From positions 4,898,001 to 4,962,000 of the forward strand of contig NZ_AP022612.1 of assembly GCF_010729895.1 (NCBI RefSeq): a DNA stretch of 64,000 nt, read 5' to 3'. The DNA is from Mycolicibacterium confluentis (GTDB taxonomy: Bacteria > Actinomycetota > Actinomycetes > Mycobacteriales > Mycobacteriaceae). The translations under genes and the position numbers were made by a program. The number at the start of each line of letters is the position of its first letter. Within the stretch, counting starts at the first letter, position 1. This document shows, one piece after another, positions 55,920 through 63,824 of this stretch. The notes beneath the pieces are model-generated. The model saw only the letters and a list, made by a program, of their open reading frames with translations. It was not told the origin of the DNA and searched no databases.

Positions 55920-57176
55920 TCAGGAGATGTGCGCTGGCAGGCGCTTCACACCGTGCACGAAGTGGCTGTAGAGCAGGTCGGGCTCGCCGAACTCGATGTG
56001 CTTGACCCTGGTGAGCAGTTCCCGGAACAGATGCCGCACTTCGGATCTCGCCAGTCGGTTGCCCAGGCAGAAGTGCGGGCCGCCACCGCCGAAACCCAGA
56101 TGCGGGTTCGGTGAACGCGACAGGTCGAAGCGATCGGGATCGGTGAACACGGCCTCGTCGCGGTTGGCCGAGCAGTAGAACAGGCCCACCTTCTCGCCGG
56201 CGCGGATGGTCTGCCCCGAGATCTCGACATCCTCAGTGGCGAACCGCGCGAACTGCAGCACCGGTGTGGCCCAACGGATGAACTCCTCAGTGGCCGTGCC
56301 GATTCGGGAATCGAAGTCCTCGGTGAGCCATGCCCGCTGATCGGGGTGGGCCGCCAGTGCCAGCATCGCATGAGTCGTGGTCTGCTTGGTGGTGTCGTTG
56401 CCCGCCGAGGCCAGCAGGATCAGGAATGCGCCGATCTCCTCGTCGGTGAGCCGGTGGCCGTCCACCTCGGCGTTGACGATGCTGGTCATCAGGTCGTCGC
56501 CCGGGTTGGCCCGCCGAAACTTGGCCAGTTCTACGCCCGTTCCGGACAACAGCATGATTTCGTTGATGGTGTCCTGGGCGCGTTCCTCGAGCGTGCTGTA
56601 CTCGTCATCGCTCATGCTGAACAGCTTCTCGGCGGCCTTGGCCAGGGCGGGCTGATCCGCGGCAGGCACCCCCAGCATGTCCAGGATCGTGGCCATCGGC
56701 AGACGCGCCGCGCACGCCTCCACGAAATCGACGTCGCCCGCACCGATCAGATCGTCGACGATCTTCACTGCGTTGGAGTGGATCTGCTCCTCGATCAGGC
56801 GGATGTTGCGCGGTGTGAAGGCCGCACTGATCAGGCTGCGGTACACCGTGTGCTGCGGCGGGTCCATGACCAGAAAGAACGCCGCGAACTGCTGCATCTC
56901 GGCAGGCATCGGATCGAGCGACACCCCGCGTGCTGAGGTGAACAGTTCGGGATGCTGGCTGACGAAGACGATGTCCTCACGACGGGTCAATGCCCAGAAG
57001 CCGGGCTCCTCAAGCTCGAACAGCGTGGGCAACGGCGGGTGCCAGGACAGGCCTTCGGCGGCCCGCAGTCGTGCGAACGTCTGGTCCCGAATGTCGAAGG
57101 GCTGGCTCCAGAAGCTGTGCGAGGTGATGTCGTGCGAGCTGTACTCGCGCGACTGCGGCTCGCTGACTACCGTCAC
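55920..57176 (-). CDS. Cytochrome P450
   Basis: The 418-aa P450 has I-helix LLASAGNDTTKQT, ExxR in EEFIRW and heme motif GFGGGGPHFCLGNRLAR with Cys370. It resembles CYP124/125/142-type lipid P450s more than the P450 at 52256 does (HLGFGGGGPHFCLG, FVHGVKRLPAHI ending). Its number in the P450 nomenclature is not certain. GTG 57176 is 35 bases from the regulon motif, the same distance as for the other minus-strand genes. It is divergent from the TetR gene. Confidence 0.88.
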   Translation of the reverse strand: MTVVSEPQSREYSSHDITSHSFWSQPFDIRDQTFARLRAAEGLSWHPPLPTLFELEEPGFWALTRREDIVFVSQHPELFTSARGVSLDPMPAEMQQFAAFFLVMDPPQHTVYRSLISAAFTPRNIRLIEEQIHSNAVKIVDDLIGAGDVDFVEACAARLPMATILDMLGVPAADQPALAKAAEKLFSMSDDEYSTLEERAQDTINEIMLLSGTGVELAKFRRANPGDDLMTSIVNAEVDGHRLTDEEIGAFLILLASAGNDTTKQTTTHAMLALAAHPDQRAWLTEDFDSRIGTATEEFIRWATPVLQFARFATEDVEISGQTIRAGEKVGLFYCSANRDEAVFTDPDRFDLSRSPNPHLGFGGGGPHFCLGNRLARSEVRHLFRELLTRVKHIEFGEPDLLYSHFVHGVKRLPAHIS

Positions 57177-57210
57177 TGTCGGTTCCTTTCGACGATCTGC
57201 GGCACCAAGC

Positions 57211-57236
57211 GTGACATTCTGGTACAACTTTGTAAA
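57211..57236. promoter_or_regulatory. Regulon motif GTGACA-N14-TGTAAA (site 3)
   Basis: This site lies between the P450 (55920) and TetR (57292) genes, 35 bases from the P450 start. Its flank AGCGTGACATT matches the other sites. Its presence beside the TetR gene suggests autoregulation and makes that TetR protein the best candidate for the regulon's repressor. Confidence 0.65.
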
Positions 57237-57291
57237 GTATGCGAATCTGAAACCCGACGTCGAGGCCCGGCAACGCGTGAGGCGGTGCAAC

Positions 57292-57813
57292 GTGAATGAA
57301 GCGCCCGAGGACACCTCGTCGCGGCAGCGAATCCTGTTGGCCACCGCCGAGGTGCTGGCACTCAGCGGTCAGGCGAAGCTGAGCCTGTCGGAGGTCGCCT
57401 CACGCGCCGGCGTCTCCCGGCCGACCCTTTATCGCTGGTTCGCCTCCAAGGACGATCTCTTGGAGGAGTTCGCCGCGTTCGAGCAGCGTGCGTTCAACGA
57501 GGGGATTGTCGCGGCCACCGCGGGACTGCGCGGCAACGCGCGCCTCGACGGGGCACTGAAGTTCATCGTCGCGTATCAGCAGTCGTACTCGGGCGTGCGG
57601 ATCATCGACATCGAACCGGAGGCCGCGATCAGGCGGTTCTCCCGCGTGATTCCGCTCATGCGGTCGGGCCTGCAACGCCTGTTGCCCGGCAACGACGGGG
57701 CCGAGAAGGCTGCCACCGCGGTGCGAGTCGCGGTGTCGCACTACATCATCCGCGGCGACGACGCCGATCAGTTCCTAGCGCAACTGCGCCATGCCGTAGG
57801 GCTCAGGTCCTAG
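57292..57813 (+). CDS. TetR family regulator, candidate master of the local regulon
   Basis: The 173-aa protein is a short TetR regulator with a clear helix-turn-helix (LSLSEVASRAGVSRPTLYRWFASKDDLLEEF, about 29-59) and a compact ligand domain. GTG 57292 with GAGGCGG upstream is preferred; GTG 57277 is in frame. It is divergent from a P450 across one copy of the four-site motif. Its 3' end overlaps the convergent acyl-CoA dehydrogenase gene by 11 bases. I infer that it represses the regulon until a pathway intermediate binds. Confidence 0.85.
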   Translation: MNEAPEDTSSRQRILLATAEVLALSGQAKLSLSEVASRAGVSRPTLYRWFASKDDLLEEFAAFEQRAFNEGIVAATAGLRGNARLDGALKFIVAYQQSYSGVRIIDIEPEAAIRRFSRVIPLMRSGLQRLLPGNDGAEKAATAVRVAVSHYIIRGDDADQFLAQLRHAVGLRS

Positions 57814-58993
57814 GCTTCGGCGGCGAGTAGTTCGGCTTGCCGAGTCCCAGCGCATGCTGGGCGATCATGTTGCGGAAGACCTCCAGCGTGCCGCCGTAGA
57901 TCCCGGTCGGCCCGGCCAAGCGGAACACGTACTCCGCCGCACCGTCGTCGACGGCCCCCTCGGTGTCTGCGGGCAGCAGTGCGGGGGTGCCGAGGATGTC
58001 CATGAGTTCGGGCGCGACCTCACGCATGGTCTGCGCGATCGCGACCCGCCCGAACATCTCCGGTGTGCTCAACGCGGCCTCGGTGCGCGCCACGGCGCGG
58101 CCCAACCTCGACTGCACGGCCGCGTCGTCGATGCGCCGCGATCCGTCCGCACCGGGCGCGCCCACCTGCGCCGCGGTGCCGTCCACCGCCTCACCCAGCA
58201 GAAGGCCGTGCTCGGACATCATTGCGATCTTCTGCAGGCCAGCCGAATCATGTTCCATCACACCGTGTTCGGCGTCCAACGCCACGCGCATCACGGTCCA
58301 TCCGCCGTTGACCTCGCCGATGCGGTACCGATCGGAAACTCGGACGTCGCTGTAGTAGACGATGTTGGTGCGGTCGCCATCGACCGTACGCAGGCCCTGA
58401 ATCTCGACGCCCGGGGTGTCCAACGGAACCAGGAACATGGTCAGGCTCTGATGCTTGGGCGCATCCGGAGCGGTGTTGGTGAGCAGAAAGACGAACTGCG
58501 CGTTCTGTGCGTTCGAGGTGAACATCTTGGACCCGTTGATGATCCACTCGTCACCGTCGCGCACGGCCCTGGTCTTACAGGTCGCGACGTCCGACCCACC
58601 CTCGGGTTCGGTGTAGCCCAGGCACAGTCGGATCCGTCCCGCGAGCATCCCGGGCAGCACCTCATCGAGCAGGTCCTGCGGCGCAAACTTCTCCACGATG
58701 TGGGCCACCATCGCCGTGGTGCCCCAGTGGAACCACGGGGTGTGCGCGCGTCCGATCTCCAGATCCCAGATACGCCGCCGGAGACGCGTGAACCCGCCGT
58801 CCGTCTCATCGGTGAAGTCCGCCGCCAGATACCCCTTGTCGGCAAGGGCGAGGTGCACGCCCTCGTCGAAATTCTCGCCGGTGTCGCGATCGCGCCGAAT
58901 GACCTCCTCCGTCACGATCTCACCGAGGAAAGCACGCAGGTCATCCTGAAATGCCTGATCGTCGGCCGACAGAGCCACGCGCGAGAAGTCCAC
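57803..58993 (-). CDS. Acyl-CoA dehydrogenase
   Basis: The 396-aa enzyme contains LCLGYTEPEGGSDVATCKTRAV with the flavin-binding loop, WIINGSKMFTSNAQNAQFV, and the C-terminal VFRLAGPTGIYGGTLEVFRNMIAQHALGLGKP. It desaturates an acyl-CoA and resembles actinobacterial FadE proteins for branched or cyclic substrates. GTG 58993 is chosen because GGAGG lies six bases upstream. A longer reading to 59032 would run into the regulon motif, which then sits 33 bases upstream of GTG 58993. It is a single-gene transcript of the regulon. Confidence 0.88.
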   Translation of the reverse strand: MDFSRVALSADDQAFQDDLRAFLGEIVTEEVIRRDRDTGENFDEGVHLALADKGYLAADFTDETDGGFTRLRRRIWDLEIGRAHTPWFHWGTTAMVAHIVEKFAPQDLLDEVLPGMLAGRIRLCLGYTEPEGGSDVATCKTRAVRDGDEWIINGSKMFTSNAQNAQFVFLLTNTAPDAPKHQSLTMFLVPLDTPGVEIQGLRTVDGDRTNIVYYSDVRVSDRYRIGEVNGGWTVMRVALDAEHGVMEHDSAGLQKIAMMSEHGLLLGEAVDGTAAQVGAPGADGSRRIDDAAVQSRLGRAVARTEAALSTPEMFGRVAIAQTMREVAPELMDILGTPALLPADTEGAVDDGAAEYVFRLAGPTGIYGGTLEVFRNMIAQHALGLGKPNYSPPKPRT

Positions 58994-59025
58994 CGAATCC
59001 TCCGTTCCCAACCCCCTCGTTGAGC

Positions 59026-59051
59026 GTGACACTTATCCCGATATTTGTAAA
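59026..59051. promoter_or_regulatory. Regulon motif GTGACA-N14-TGTAAA (site 4)
   Basis: This site lies between the acyl-CoA dehydrogenase (57803-58993) and DUF427 genes, 33 bases from the dehydrogenase start. The flank GAGCGTGACACTT is identical to that at 54239. The motif-to-start distance on the minus strand (33-36 bases) is the same for three operons. Confidence 0.65.
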
Positions 59052-59121
59052 TACGGACGGTTCCCCTCGACAGGGTTACAGTGACCACTGTGACGCAGCC
59101 ACGCACGGGACTGGTGCAGCC

Positions 59122-59829
59122 GTGAGCCTGGTCGCAGGCCGCGGACCCTTCGGATCCGACCGCGCCGGATGGTTCTCGACGCCGGTGCCCGACGACCTCG
59201 TCTACGTCGAACCGCACCCGCGCCGGGTGCAGGCCATCCGCGGCGGCGTGACGGTGATCGACACCGAGCGCGCGCTCATGGTGCACCGCAACGGCCGGCC
59301 GCTGAGCTACGTGTTCCCGGTCGACGAGACGGCCGATCTGCCAACCGAACTCGAACCGCACGCGCCCGGCTATGTGCACGTGCCATGGGATGCCGTGGAC
59401 GACTGGTTCGAGGAGGGCCGGCGGCTGGTGCACTATCCGCCGAACCCGTATCACCGGGTCGACTGCCGCCCAACCAACCGCGGCCTGCGGGTGGCTGCGA
59501 ACGGAACCGTGTTGGTCGACACGACCGATACGACGATTCTGTTCGAGACGGCGCTGACACCGCGCCTCTACGTCGACCCGGCGTTGGTGCGCACCGAACT
59601 GCTGCGTCCGACCGCGACCACGAGCTACTGCAACTACAAGGGCACCGCGACATACTGGGCCGTGCACCTCGAGGACGGCACCGTGATCGAGGACGTGGCG
59701 TGGAGCTACGACGATCCCCTGCCGGAGTCGCTGGCGATCAAGGGTTTCCTGAGCTTCGACGCGACCCGGGTGGATGTCCTGGCCGAGCTGCCCGCGGGCG
59801 ACGACGGCGACTGCGGCTGCCACGCCTGA
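59122..59829 (+). CDS. DUF427 domain protein
   Basis: The 235-aa protein opens with the family start SLVAGRGPFGSDRAGWF and has two DUF427 beta-barrel modules: YVEPHPRRVQAIRGGVTVIDTERALMVH...LSYVFP and RGLRVAANGTVLVDTTDTTILFET...CNYKGTATYWAVHL. The function of the family is not established. GTG 59122 is chosen at the conserved start. The C-terminus ends in DGDCGCHA, a Cys-x-Cys-His tail that might bind metal. It is divergent from an acyl-CoA dehydrogenase gene across regulon site 4, but its start is 70 bases away, so regulation by that site is uncertain. Confidence 0.85.
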   Translation: MSLVAGRGPFGSDRAGWFSTPVPDDLVYVEPHPRRVQAIRGGVTVIDTERALMVHRNGRPLSYVFPVDETADLPTELEPHAPGYVHVPWDAVDDWFEEGRRLVHYPPNPYHRVDCRPTNRGLRVAANGTVLVDTTDTTILFETALTPRLYVDPALVRTELLRPTATTSYCNYKGTATYWAVHLEDGTVIEDVAWSYDDPLPESLAIKGFLSFDATRVDVLAELPAGDDGDCGCHA

Positions 59830-59882
59830 CACTGTCGGTGTGTCGGAGCGCACCGCCCCGGCGGTGGTGCTGTGATGGACGA

Positions 59883-60884
59883 GTGTCGCCCACGGACAGC
59901 GTCAGAGGCCGGGTCTGGCGAAATGGCGTGCCCCAGGACGACTTCGACTTCGACGCCGTGTCGGACTACCTGCAGCAGGACGACACCCTGGTGTGGGTCG
60001 ACATGTTCGACCCCGACCACGAGGCGCTGCAGGCGCTGGCCACCGAACTGGGGCTCAACATCTGGGCGGTCGAAGACGCCGTCGCTCCCTCGGAACGGGT
60101 CAAGGCCAACCTGTACGGCAGCCACACGTTCTTCACCGTCTACGCGGTCGACATCGCGCCTGCCGGCGCCACCACACCACCTGGATCGCTGCTGACCAAG
60201 CACCGGATCTCGGCGTTCGTCCTGCCCCGGGGCCTGGTGACGGTGCGGCTGCCACCACATTTCGACATGGACCGGGTGGTGCAGCGCTGGGACGATCTCG
60301 ACGGTCAGCAGCACGGGGTGGGCGCCCTGGTACACGGTCTGCTGGACGTGGTGGTCGACGGCCACTTCGAGGCCGTCCAGGCGCTCGACGACCGCATCGA
60401 GGACCTCGAAGATCTGCTGTTCGACACCTCGTCACGGCTGCCGAACATCCAGCGCCGCACCTTCGAGTTCCGCAAGGATCTCGTCAACCTCCGCCGCGTG
60501 ATCCTGCCGATGCGCGAGGTGATCAACGCGATCCAGCATCACCGCGTGGAGGCGCACCACTCGTCCGAGCTCGATCCGCTCTACATCGACCTCTACGACC
60601 ATGTGCTGCGTGCCTCCGAGTGGACCGAGTCCCTGCGAGACATGGTGACGACGGTGTTCGAGACCAACCTGTCGCTCCAGGACGCGCGTCTGAACACCGT
60701 GATGAAGAAGCTCACGGGATGGGCCGCGATCATCGCCGTGCCCACCGCCATCACGGGTTTCTACGGGCAGAACGTGCCGTACCCGGGGTTCGAGATGTTC
60801 TCCGGGTTCGTGATCAGCAGCGTGCTCATCGCGGTGCTCAGCATGCTGCTGTACGTCATGTTCAAACGTCGGGATTGGTTGTGA
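59883..60884 (+). CDS. CorA-family divalent cation transporter with GQN motif
   Basis: The 333-aa protein has the CorA layout: a soluble N-terminal funnel domain, a long helix (FEAVQALDDRIEDLEDLLFDTSS), SLQDARLNTVMKKLTGWAAI leading into TM1, and two C-terminal helices. The signature after TM1 reads FYGQNVPYPG, so the hallmark Gly-Met-Asn is Gly-Gln-Asn. The selectivity ring is therefore altered, and the protein may carry another divalent ion such as Zn, Ni or Co, or act as an exporter like ZntB. GTG 59883 follows GGACGA. Confidence 0.85.
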   Translation: MSPTDSVRGRVWRNGVPQDDFDFDAVSDYLQQDDTLVWVDMFDPDHEALQALATELGLNIWAVEDAVAPSERVKANLYGSHTFFTVYAVDIAPAGATTPPGSLLTKHRISAFVLPRGLVTVRLPPHFDMDRVVQRWDDLDGQQHGVGALVHGLLDVVVDGHFEAVQALDDRIEDLEDLLFDTSSRLPNIQRRTFEFRKDLVNLRRVILPMREVINAIQHHRVEAHHSSELDPLYIDLYDHVLRASEWTESLRDMVTTVFETNLSLQDARLNTVMKKLTGWAAIIAVPTAITGFYGQNVPYPGFEMFSGFVISSVLIAVLSMLLYVMFKRRDWL

Positions 60885-60887
60885 CGC

Positions 60888-61202
60888 ATGGACCGCCGGT
60901 GTGTCGCCATCGGTGACAGCCAGACCGAAGGTCTGTGGGACGGCGACGACGTCGGTGTGTGCGGCTTCGCCGACCGCCTCGCCGCTCGCCTGGACGCGCT
61001 CCACCCCGGCCTGCAGTACGCCAACCTGGCAGTTCGTGGGCGCCGGGTGGCCGACGTCCTCGGCGACCAGTTGCCCCGGGCGTTGTCGATGCGACCCGAT
61101 CTGGTCACGGTCTGCGCAGGAATGAACGACACGATCCGTCCCGGGCGCGCGTTCGAGGCGGCCCTGGCCCCCAAGCGTCCAGCCCTTCGTTCTGTGCGGT
61201 GA
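60888..61202 (+). pseudogene. SGNH/GDSL hydrolase, C-terminally truncated
   Basis: The 104-aa frame starts CVAIGDSQTEGLWDGDDVG (block I, catalytic Ser in GDSQ) and has block II/III with NLAVRGRRVADVL and VTVCAGMNDT (the GxND oxyanion Asn). After FEAALA the sequence departs from the family and stops. The complete fold needs about 100-150 further residues including block V Asp-His, which are absent downstream. The enzyme is therefore probably inactive. The break lies near 61170. It begins three bases after corA, so it was once cotranscribed. Confidence 0.72.
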
Positions 61203-61222
61203 CCGACCCCGCGACCCGAGCC

Positions 61223-61239
61223 CTGTCGGACCCCGACAG
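61223..61239 (+). terminator. Short hairpin after the truncated SGNH gene
   Basis: CTGTCGG and CCGACAG pair perfectly around a 3-base loop, followed by TTCTT. It is a modest terminator candidate separating the corA unit from ldtA. Confidence 0.45.
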
Positions 61240-61351
61240 TTCTTGCCTGACACCGCGGCGCGGCGCGGCGGACAGCGACGCGGGCGTGGCGGCGCAGCGC
61301 CTGTTGCGGCGACCACGATCTGTAACGAACCGCGGGTGATCAGCGAGTTCA

Positions 61352-61379
61352 TTCAGTGACACCGCGCGTTCACTACGAT
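61352..61379 (+). promoter_or_regulatory. Putative vegetative promoter of ldtA
   Basis: TTCAGT-N16-TACGAT offers a TANNNT -10 and a weak -35, about 35 bases before the GTG. GAAGGGA provides the ribosome site. Confidence 0.4.
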
Positions 61380-61413
61380 CGGTAGACGTCGGCCAACCGA
61401 AGGGATCACCACA

Positions 61414-62169
61414 GTGCGCCATGCTCTCCGCGTCACCCTTGCTTTGCTGGGAGTGGCGACACTCACGTTGGGGGGCTCGACGGCGGTGGGCGCCGCCGCC
61501 GTGCCCACGCCGAAACCGGACCTCAACGTGGTGAGTGTGCAGCCGACAGGCGCGCAGAAAGTCGGTGTCGGCCACCCGGTCGTCGTGAACTACCGCACCC
61601 CCGTGACCGACCGGGCCGCGGCCGAGCGGTCCATCCGCGTGGTCTCTCCCGCCGCGATGACCGGCAGCTACGACTGGGTCAGCCCGTCGACCGTGCACTT
61701 CGTGCCCGACGAGCTCTGGCCGGCGCACTCGCAGATCAAGCTGATGGTGGGCGGTATGCCGCGCAGCTTCGAGACGGGGGCCTCCGTGGTGGCCGTCGCG
61801 GACGTCTCCGCGTACACGTTCACGGTGAGCATCGACGGCGTGGTGGCCCGGCAGATGCCCGCCTCCATGGGCAAGGCCAAGTTCCCGACGCCGATCGGCC
61901 GGTTCACGGTGCTCGGCAAGGAGAACCCTGTCGTGATGGATTCCCGCACCATCGGCATTCCCCTTGACGACCCCGAGGGCTACAAGCTGACCGTCAACTA
62001 CGCGGTCCGCATCACCTGGGGCGGTGTCTACGTGCACTCCGCCCCGTGGTCGGTGGGCTCGCAGGGCTACGCCAACGTCAGCCACGGCTGCATCAATCTC
62101 AGCCCCGACAACGCGGCCTGGTACTACAACAACGTCGGCCTCGGCGACCCGGTCGTCGTCCAGGCCTGA
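61414..62169 (+). CDS. ldtA: L,D-transpeptidase, LdtMt1 (LdtA) type
   Basis: The 251-aa exported enzyme has exactly the length of M. tuberculosis LdtMt1. An N-terminal signal or anchor (about 1-28) is followed by an Ig-like domain (VVSVQPTGAQKVGVGHPVVV) and a YkuD catalytic domain with the signature VSHGCINLS. The catalytic Cys is residue 226, as known for LdtMt1. It forms 3-3 cross-links in peptidoglycan and is the target of carbapenems. The GTG start follows GAAGGGA. The strong hairpin at 62175-62217 ends the transcript. Confidence 0.93.
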   Translation: MRHALRVTLALLGVATLTLGGSTAVGAAAVPTPKPDLNVVSVQPTGAQKVGVGHPVVVNYRTPVTDRAAAERSIRVVSPAAMTGSYDWVSPSTVHFVPDELWPAHSQIKLMVGGMPRSFETGASVVAVADVSAYTFTVSIDGVVARQMPASMGKAKFPTPIGRFTVLGKENPVVMDSRTIGIPLDDPEGYKLTVNYAVRITWGGVYVHSAPWSVGSQGYANVSHGCINLSPDNAAWYYNNVGLGDPVVVQA

Positions 62170-62174
62170 GGGAT

Positions 62175-62217
62175 TTCGGCGCGCTTACCGGCGGTCAGCG
62201 CCGGAAAGCGCGCCGAA
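62175..62217. terminator. Bidirectional terminator between ldtA and ferredoxin gene
   Basis: A 12-bp outer stem (TTCGGCGCGCTT and complement), one A/A mismatch and a 6-bp inner stem (CCGGCG/CGCCGG) enclose a 5-base loop. It fills the gap between two convergent stop codons. No T-tract follows, but the stem is very stable. Confidence 0.85.
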
Positions 62218-62223
62218 GATCCG

Positions 62224-62412
62224 TCAGCGCTCCTCGATGGCGTGCTCGGGGCACGCCGCGATGGCCTCCTGCACCGCGGCGTGGAACTCCGGCGCGACGT
62301 CGTCCTCGATCGCCTCGGCATAACCGCCGTCGGTGAGGTCGAAGACCTCGGGGCACACCGCGACGCACACTCCGTGGCCGCGGCACAGCCCGTCGTTGAC
62401 CCAGACCTTCAT
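62224..62412 (-). CDS. Ferredoxin of the [3Fe-4S] P450-partner type
   Basis: The 62-aa protein has CRGHGVCVAVCPEVF with Cys10, Cys16 and Cys20, and a C-terminal AACPEHA Cys. The second cluster position is His (C-x2-H-x2-C), the pattern of mycobacterial P450 ferredoxins that hold a [3Fe-4S] or labile [4Fe-4S] cluster. It passes electrons from a reductase to the P450 encoded immediately upstream. GAAGGAG at the P450 end serves as its ribosome site. It could also serve the other P450s in the window, which lack adjacent ferredoxins. Confidence 0.92.
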   Translation of the reverse strand: MKVWVNDGLCRGHGVCVAVCPEVFDLTDGGYAEAIEDDVAPEFHAAVQEAIAACPEHAIEER

Positions 62413-62419
62413 CGCCGCG

Positions 62420-63709
62420 TCACTCCTTCGGCTGGCTCGACGGGGTGACCTCGAGCTGCAGCTGGGTTAGGCCACGCAGGATGAACGTCGGCACGTAGCT
62501 GTATTTCCGCGCTCCGGCCGGACCGTGATGCTCCTCGGAGATCCGGATGTCGCTGGTGCGGTCCAGGATTCGCTCGATGCTCACCTTCGTCTCGGCGCGG
62601 GCCAGCGGCGCGCCCGGGCAGCTGTGCACACCACGGCCGAAGGCGATGTGCCGCCGAGCATTTGACCGTTCGATGTCCAGCACCTCGGGGTTCTCGAACT
62701 GCCGCGGATCGCGGTTGGCCGCGCCGTTCATCACCATCACGGTCGCACCGGCCGGCACGTCGACCCCGCCGATCGTGGTGTCGCGCTTGGCCAGTCGGAA
62801 GTCGCCCTTGACTGGGCTCTCGAAGCGCAGGCACTCCTCGATGAAGTTCGGGATGCGGTCACGCTCGGCCCGCAGCTGCTGCTGCAGTTCGGGGTCTTCG
62901 GCGATGATTTTGAGTGCGGTGCTGAGCAGTCGGACCGTGGTCTCCTGACCCGCGGTGTAGAGGTTGGCCGCGATCCGCACGACGTCCATCACCTCAGGAG
63001 TGCTGCCGTCGGGGAACTTCGCGGCGGCCATTTCGGTCAGCGCGTCGTCGCGGGGGTTCTCCCGCCGATCGCCGATGTACGCCGAAAACTTTTCGTACAG
63101 GTACTCCAGCGGGCTGTGCGACATGGTCGCGTTGTCGGTGCCGCCGACGCCACCCTGGCTGTGGTCCATGTGCTTGGCGAATTCCGCCCGGTCCTCTTCG
63201 GGGACCCCGAGCAGGTCAGCGATGATCGCCAACGTGAAGGGCGCCGCGAAGCCCTTGATGAAATCGCCGCCACCGGCCGCGATGTACGGATCAAGGACCG
63301 TGTCGGCGTGCCGCCACATGAACTCCTCGTTCTCCTTGAGGCGCTTGGGCGTGATGAGCCCCATCAGCAGCGCGCGGTGCGCGGTGTGCTTGGGCGGGTC
63401 CATGACTGTGACCTGGTCGCTGAACGGCAACTGCTCGCGGTACTGCTCGATGAGATCCGAGACGTCTTCGGCCTGCCCCTCGATGGGCACCGGGAAGCCC
63501 GGAAACGGTCCGGTGACCGCGGTGCACGACGAGAACGTGTCGGAGTCGCCGAACACCGCGACGGCCTCGTCGTAGCCGGTCACCACGAGCACGTTCTGGT
63601 GCGGTTCCCGACGAACTGGGCACCCGGAGCGCATAGCCTCCATATACGGGTAGGGGTCCGCCACCAGGCTCTGGTCGGTGAAGAAGTCGAGCTTTTCGAG
63701 TTCGGTCAT
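62420..63709 (-). CDS. Cytochrome P450
   Basis: The 429-aa P450 has FSSCTAVTGPFPGFPVP in the B-region, I-helix NLYTAGQETTVRLL, ExxR as EECLRF and heme motif FGRGVHSCPGAPLAR with Cys364. Gln replaces the small residue before the Glu-Thr pair (AGQET), a feature of a bacterial P450 subgroup. The family number is unknown. ATG 63709 is chosen because it starts the usual TELEKLDFFTDQSLVADPYPY N-terminus. It forms an operon with its ferredoxin and is divergent from a TetR gene with a perfect palindrome between them. Confidence 0.89.
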   Translation of the reverse strand: MTELEKLDFFTDQSLVADPYPYMEAMRSGCPVRREPHQNVLVVTGYDEAVAVFGDSDTFSSCTAVTGPFPGFPVPIEGQAEDVSDLIEQYREQLPFSDQVTVMDPPKHTAHRALLMGLITPKRLKENEEFMWRHADTVLDPYIAAGGGDFIKGFAAPFTLAIIADLLGVPEEDRAEFAKHMDHSQGGVGGTDNATMSHSPLEYLYEKFSAYIGDRRENPRDDALTEMAAAKFPDGSTPEVMDVVRIAANLYTAGQETTVRLLSTALKIIAEDPELQQQLRAERDRIPNFIEECLRFESPVKGDFRLAKRDTTIGGVDVPAGATVMVMNGAANRDPRQFENPEVLDIERSNARRHIAFGRGVHSCPGAPLARAETKVSIERILDRTSDIRISEEHHGPAGARKYSYVPTFILRGLTQLQLEVTPSSQPKE

Positions 63710-63746
63710 CGGGTTCGCTTCCAGGTTCGTACGGGCTGCTTCGACC

Positions 63747-63783
63747 TTTACGATCGACCAGTACGTTACTATACGATCGTAAA
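63747..63783. promoter_or_regulatory. Perfect 10-bp inverted repeat, probable TetR operator
   Basis: TTTACGATCG (63747-63756) and CGATCGTAAA (63774-63783) are exact inverted copies 17 bases apart, placed midway between the divergent P450 and TetR starts. AT-rich sequence between the arms (TACGTTACTATA) could contain promoter elements. Two half-sites a full turn and a half apart suit one or two TetR dimers. Confidence 0.65.
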
Positions 63784-63824
63784 GTTGGATTCGGCAACGA
63801 CTCGGACCGGCCAGGAGGCGGAGA

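Noticed and set aside
61203..61413. Search for the missing C-terminal half of the SGNH hydrolase in all frames.
   Set aside because: No frame shows the Asp-x-x-His block or a matching helix, so a simple frameshift is not supported.
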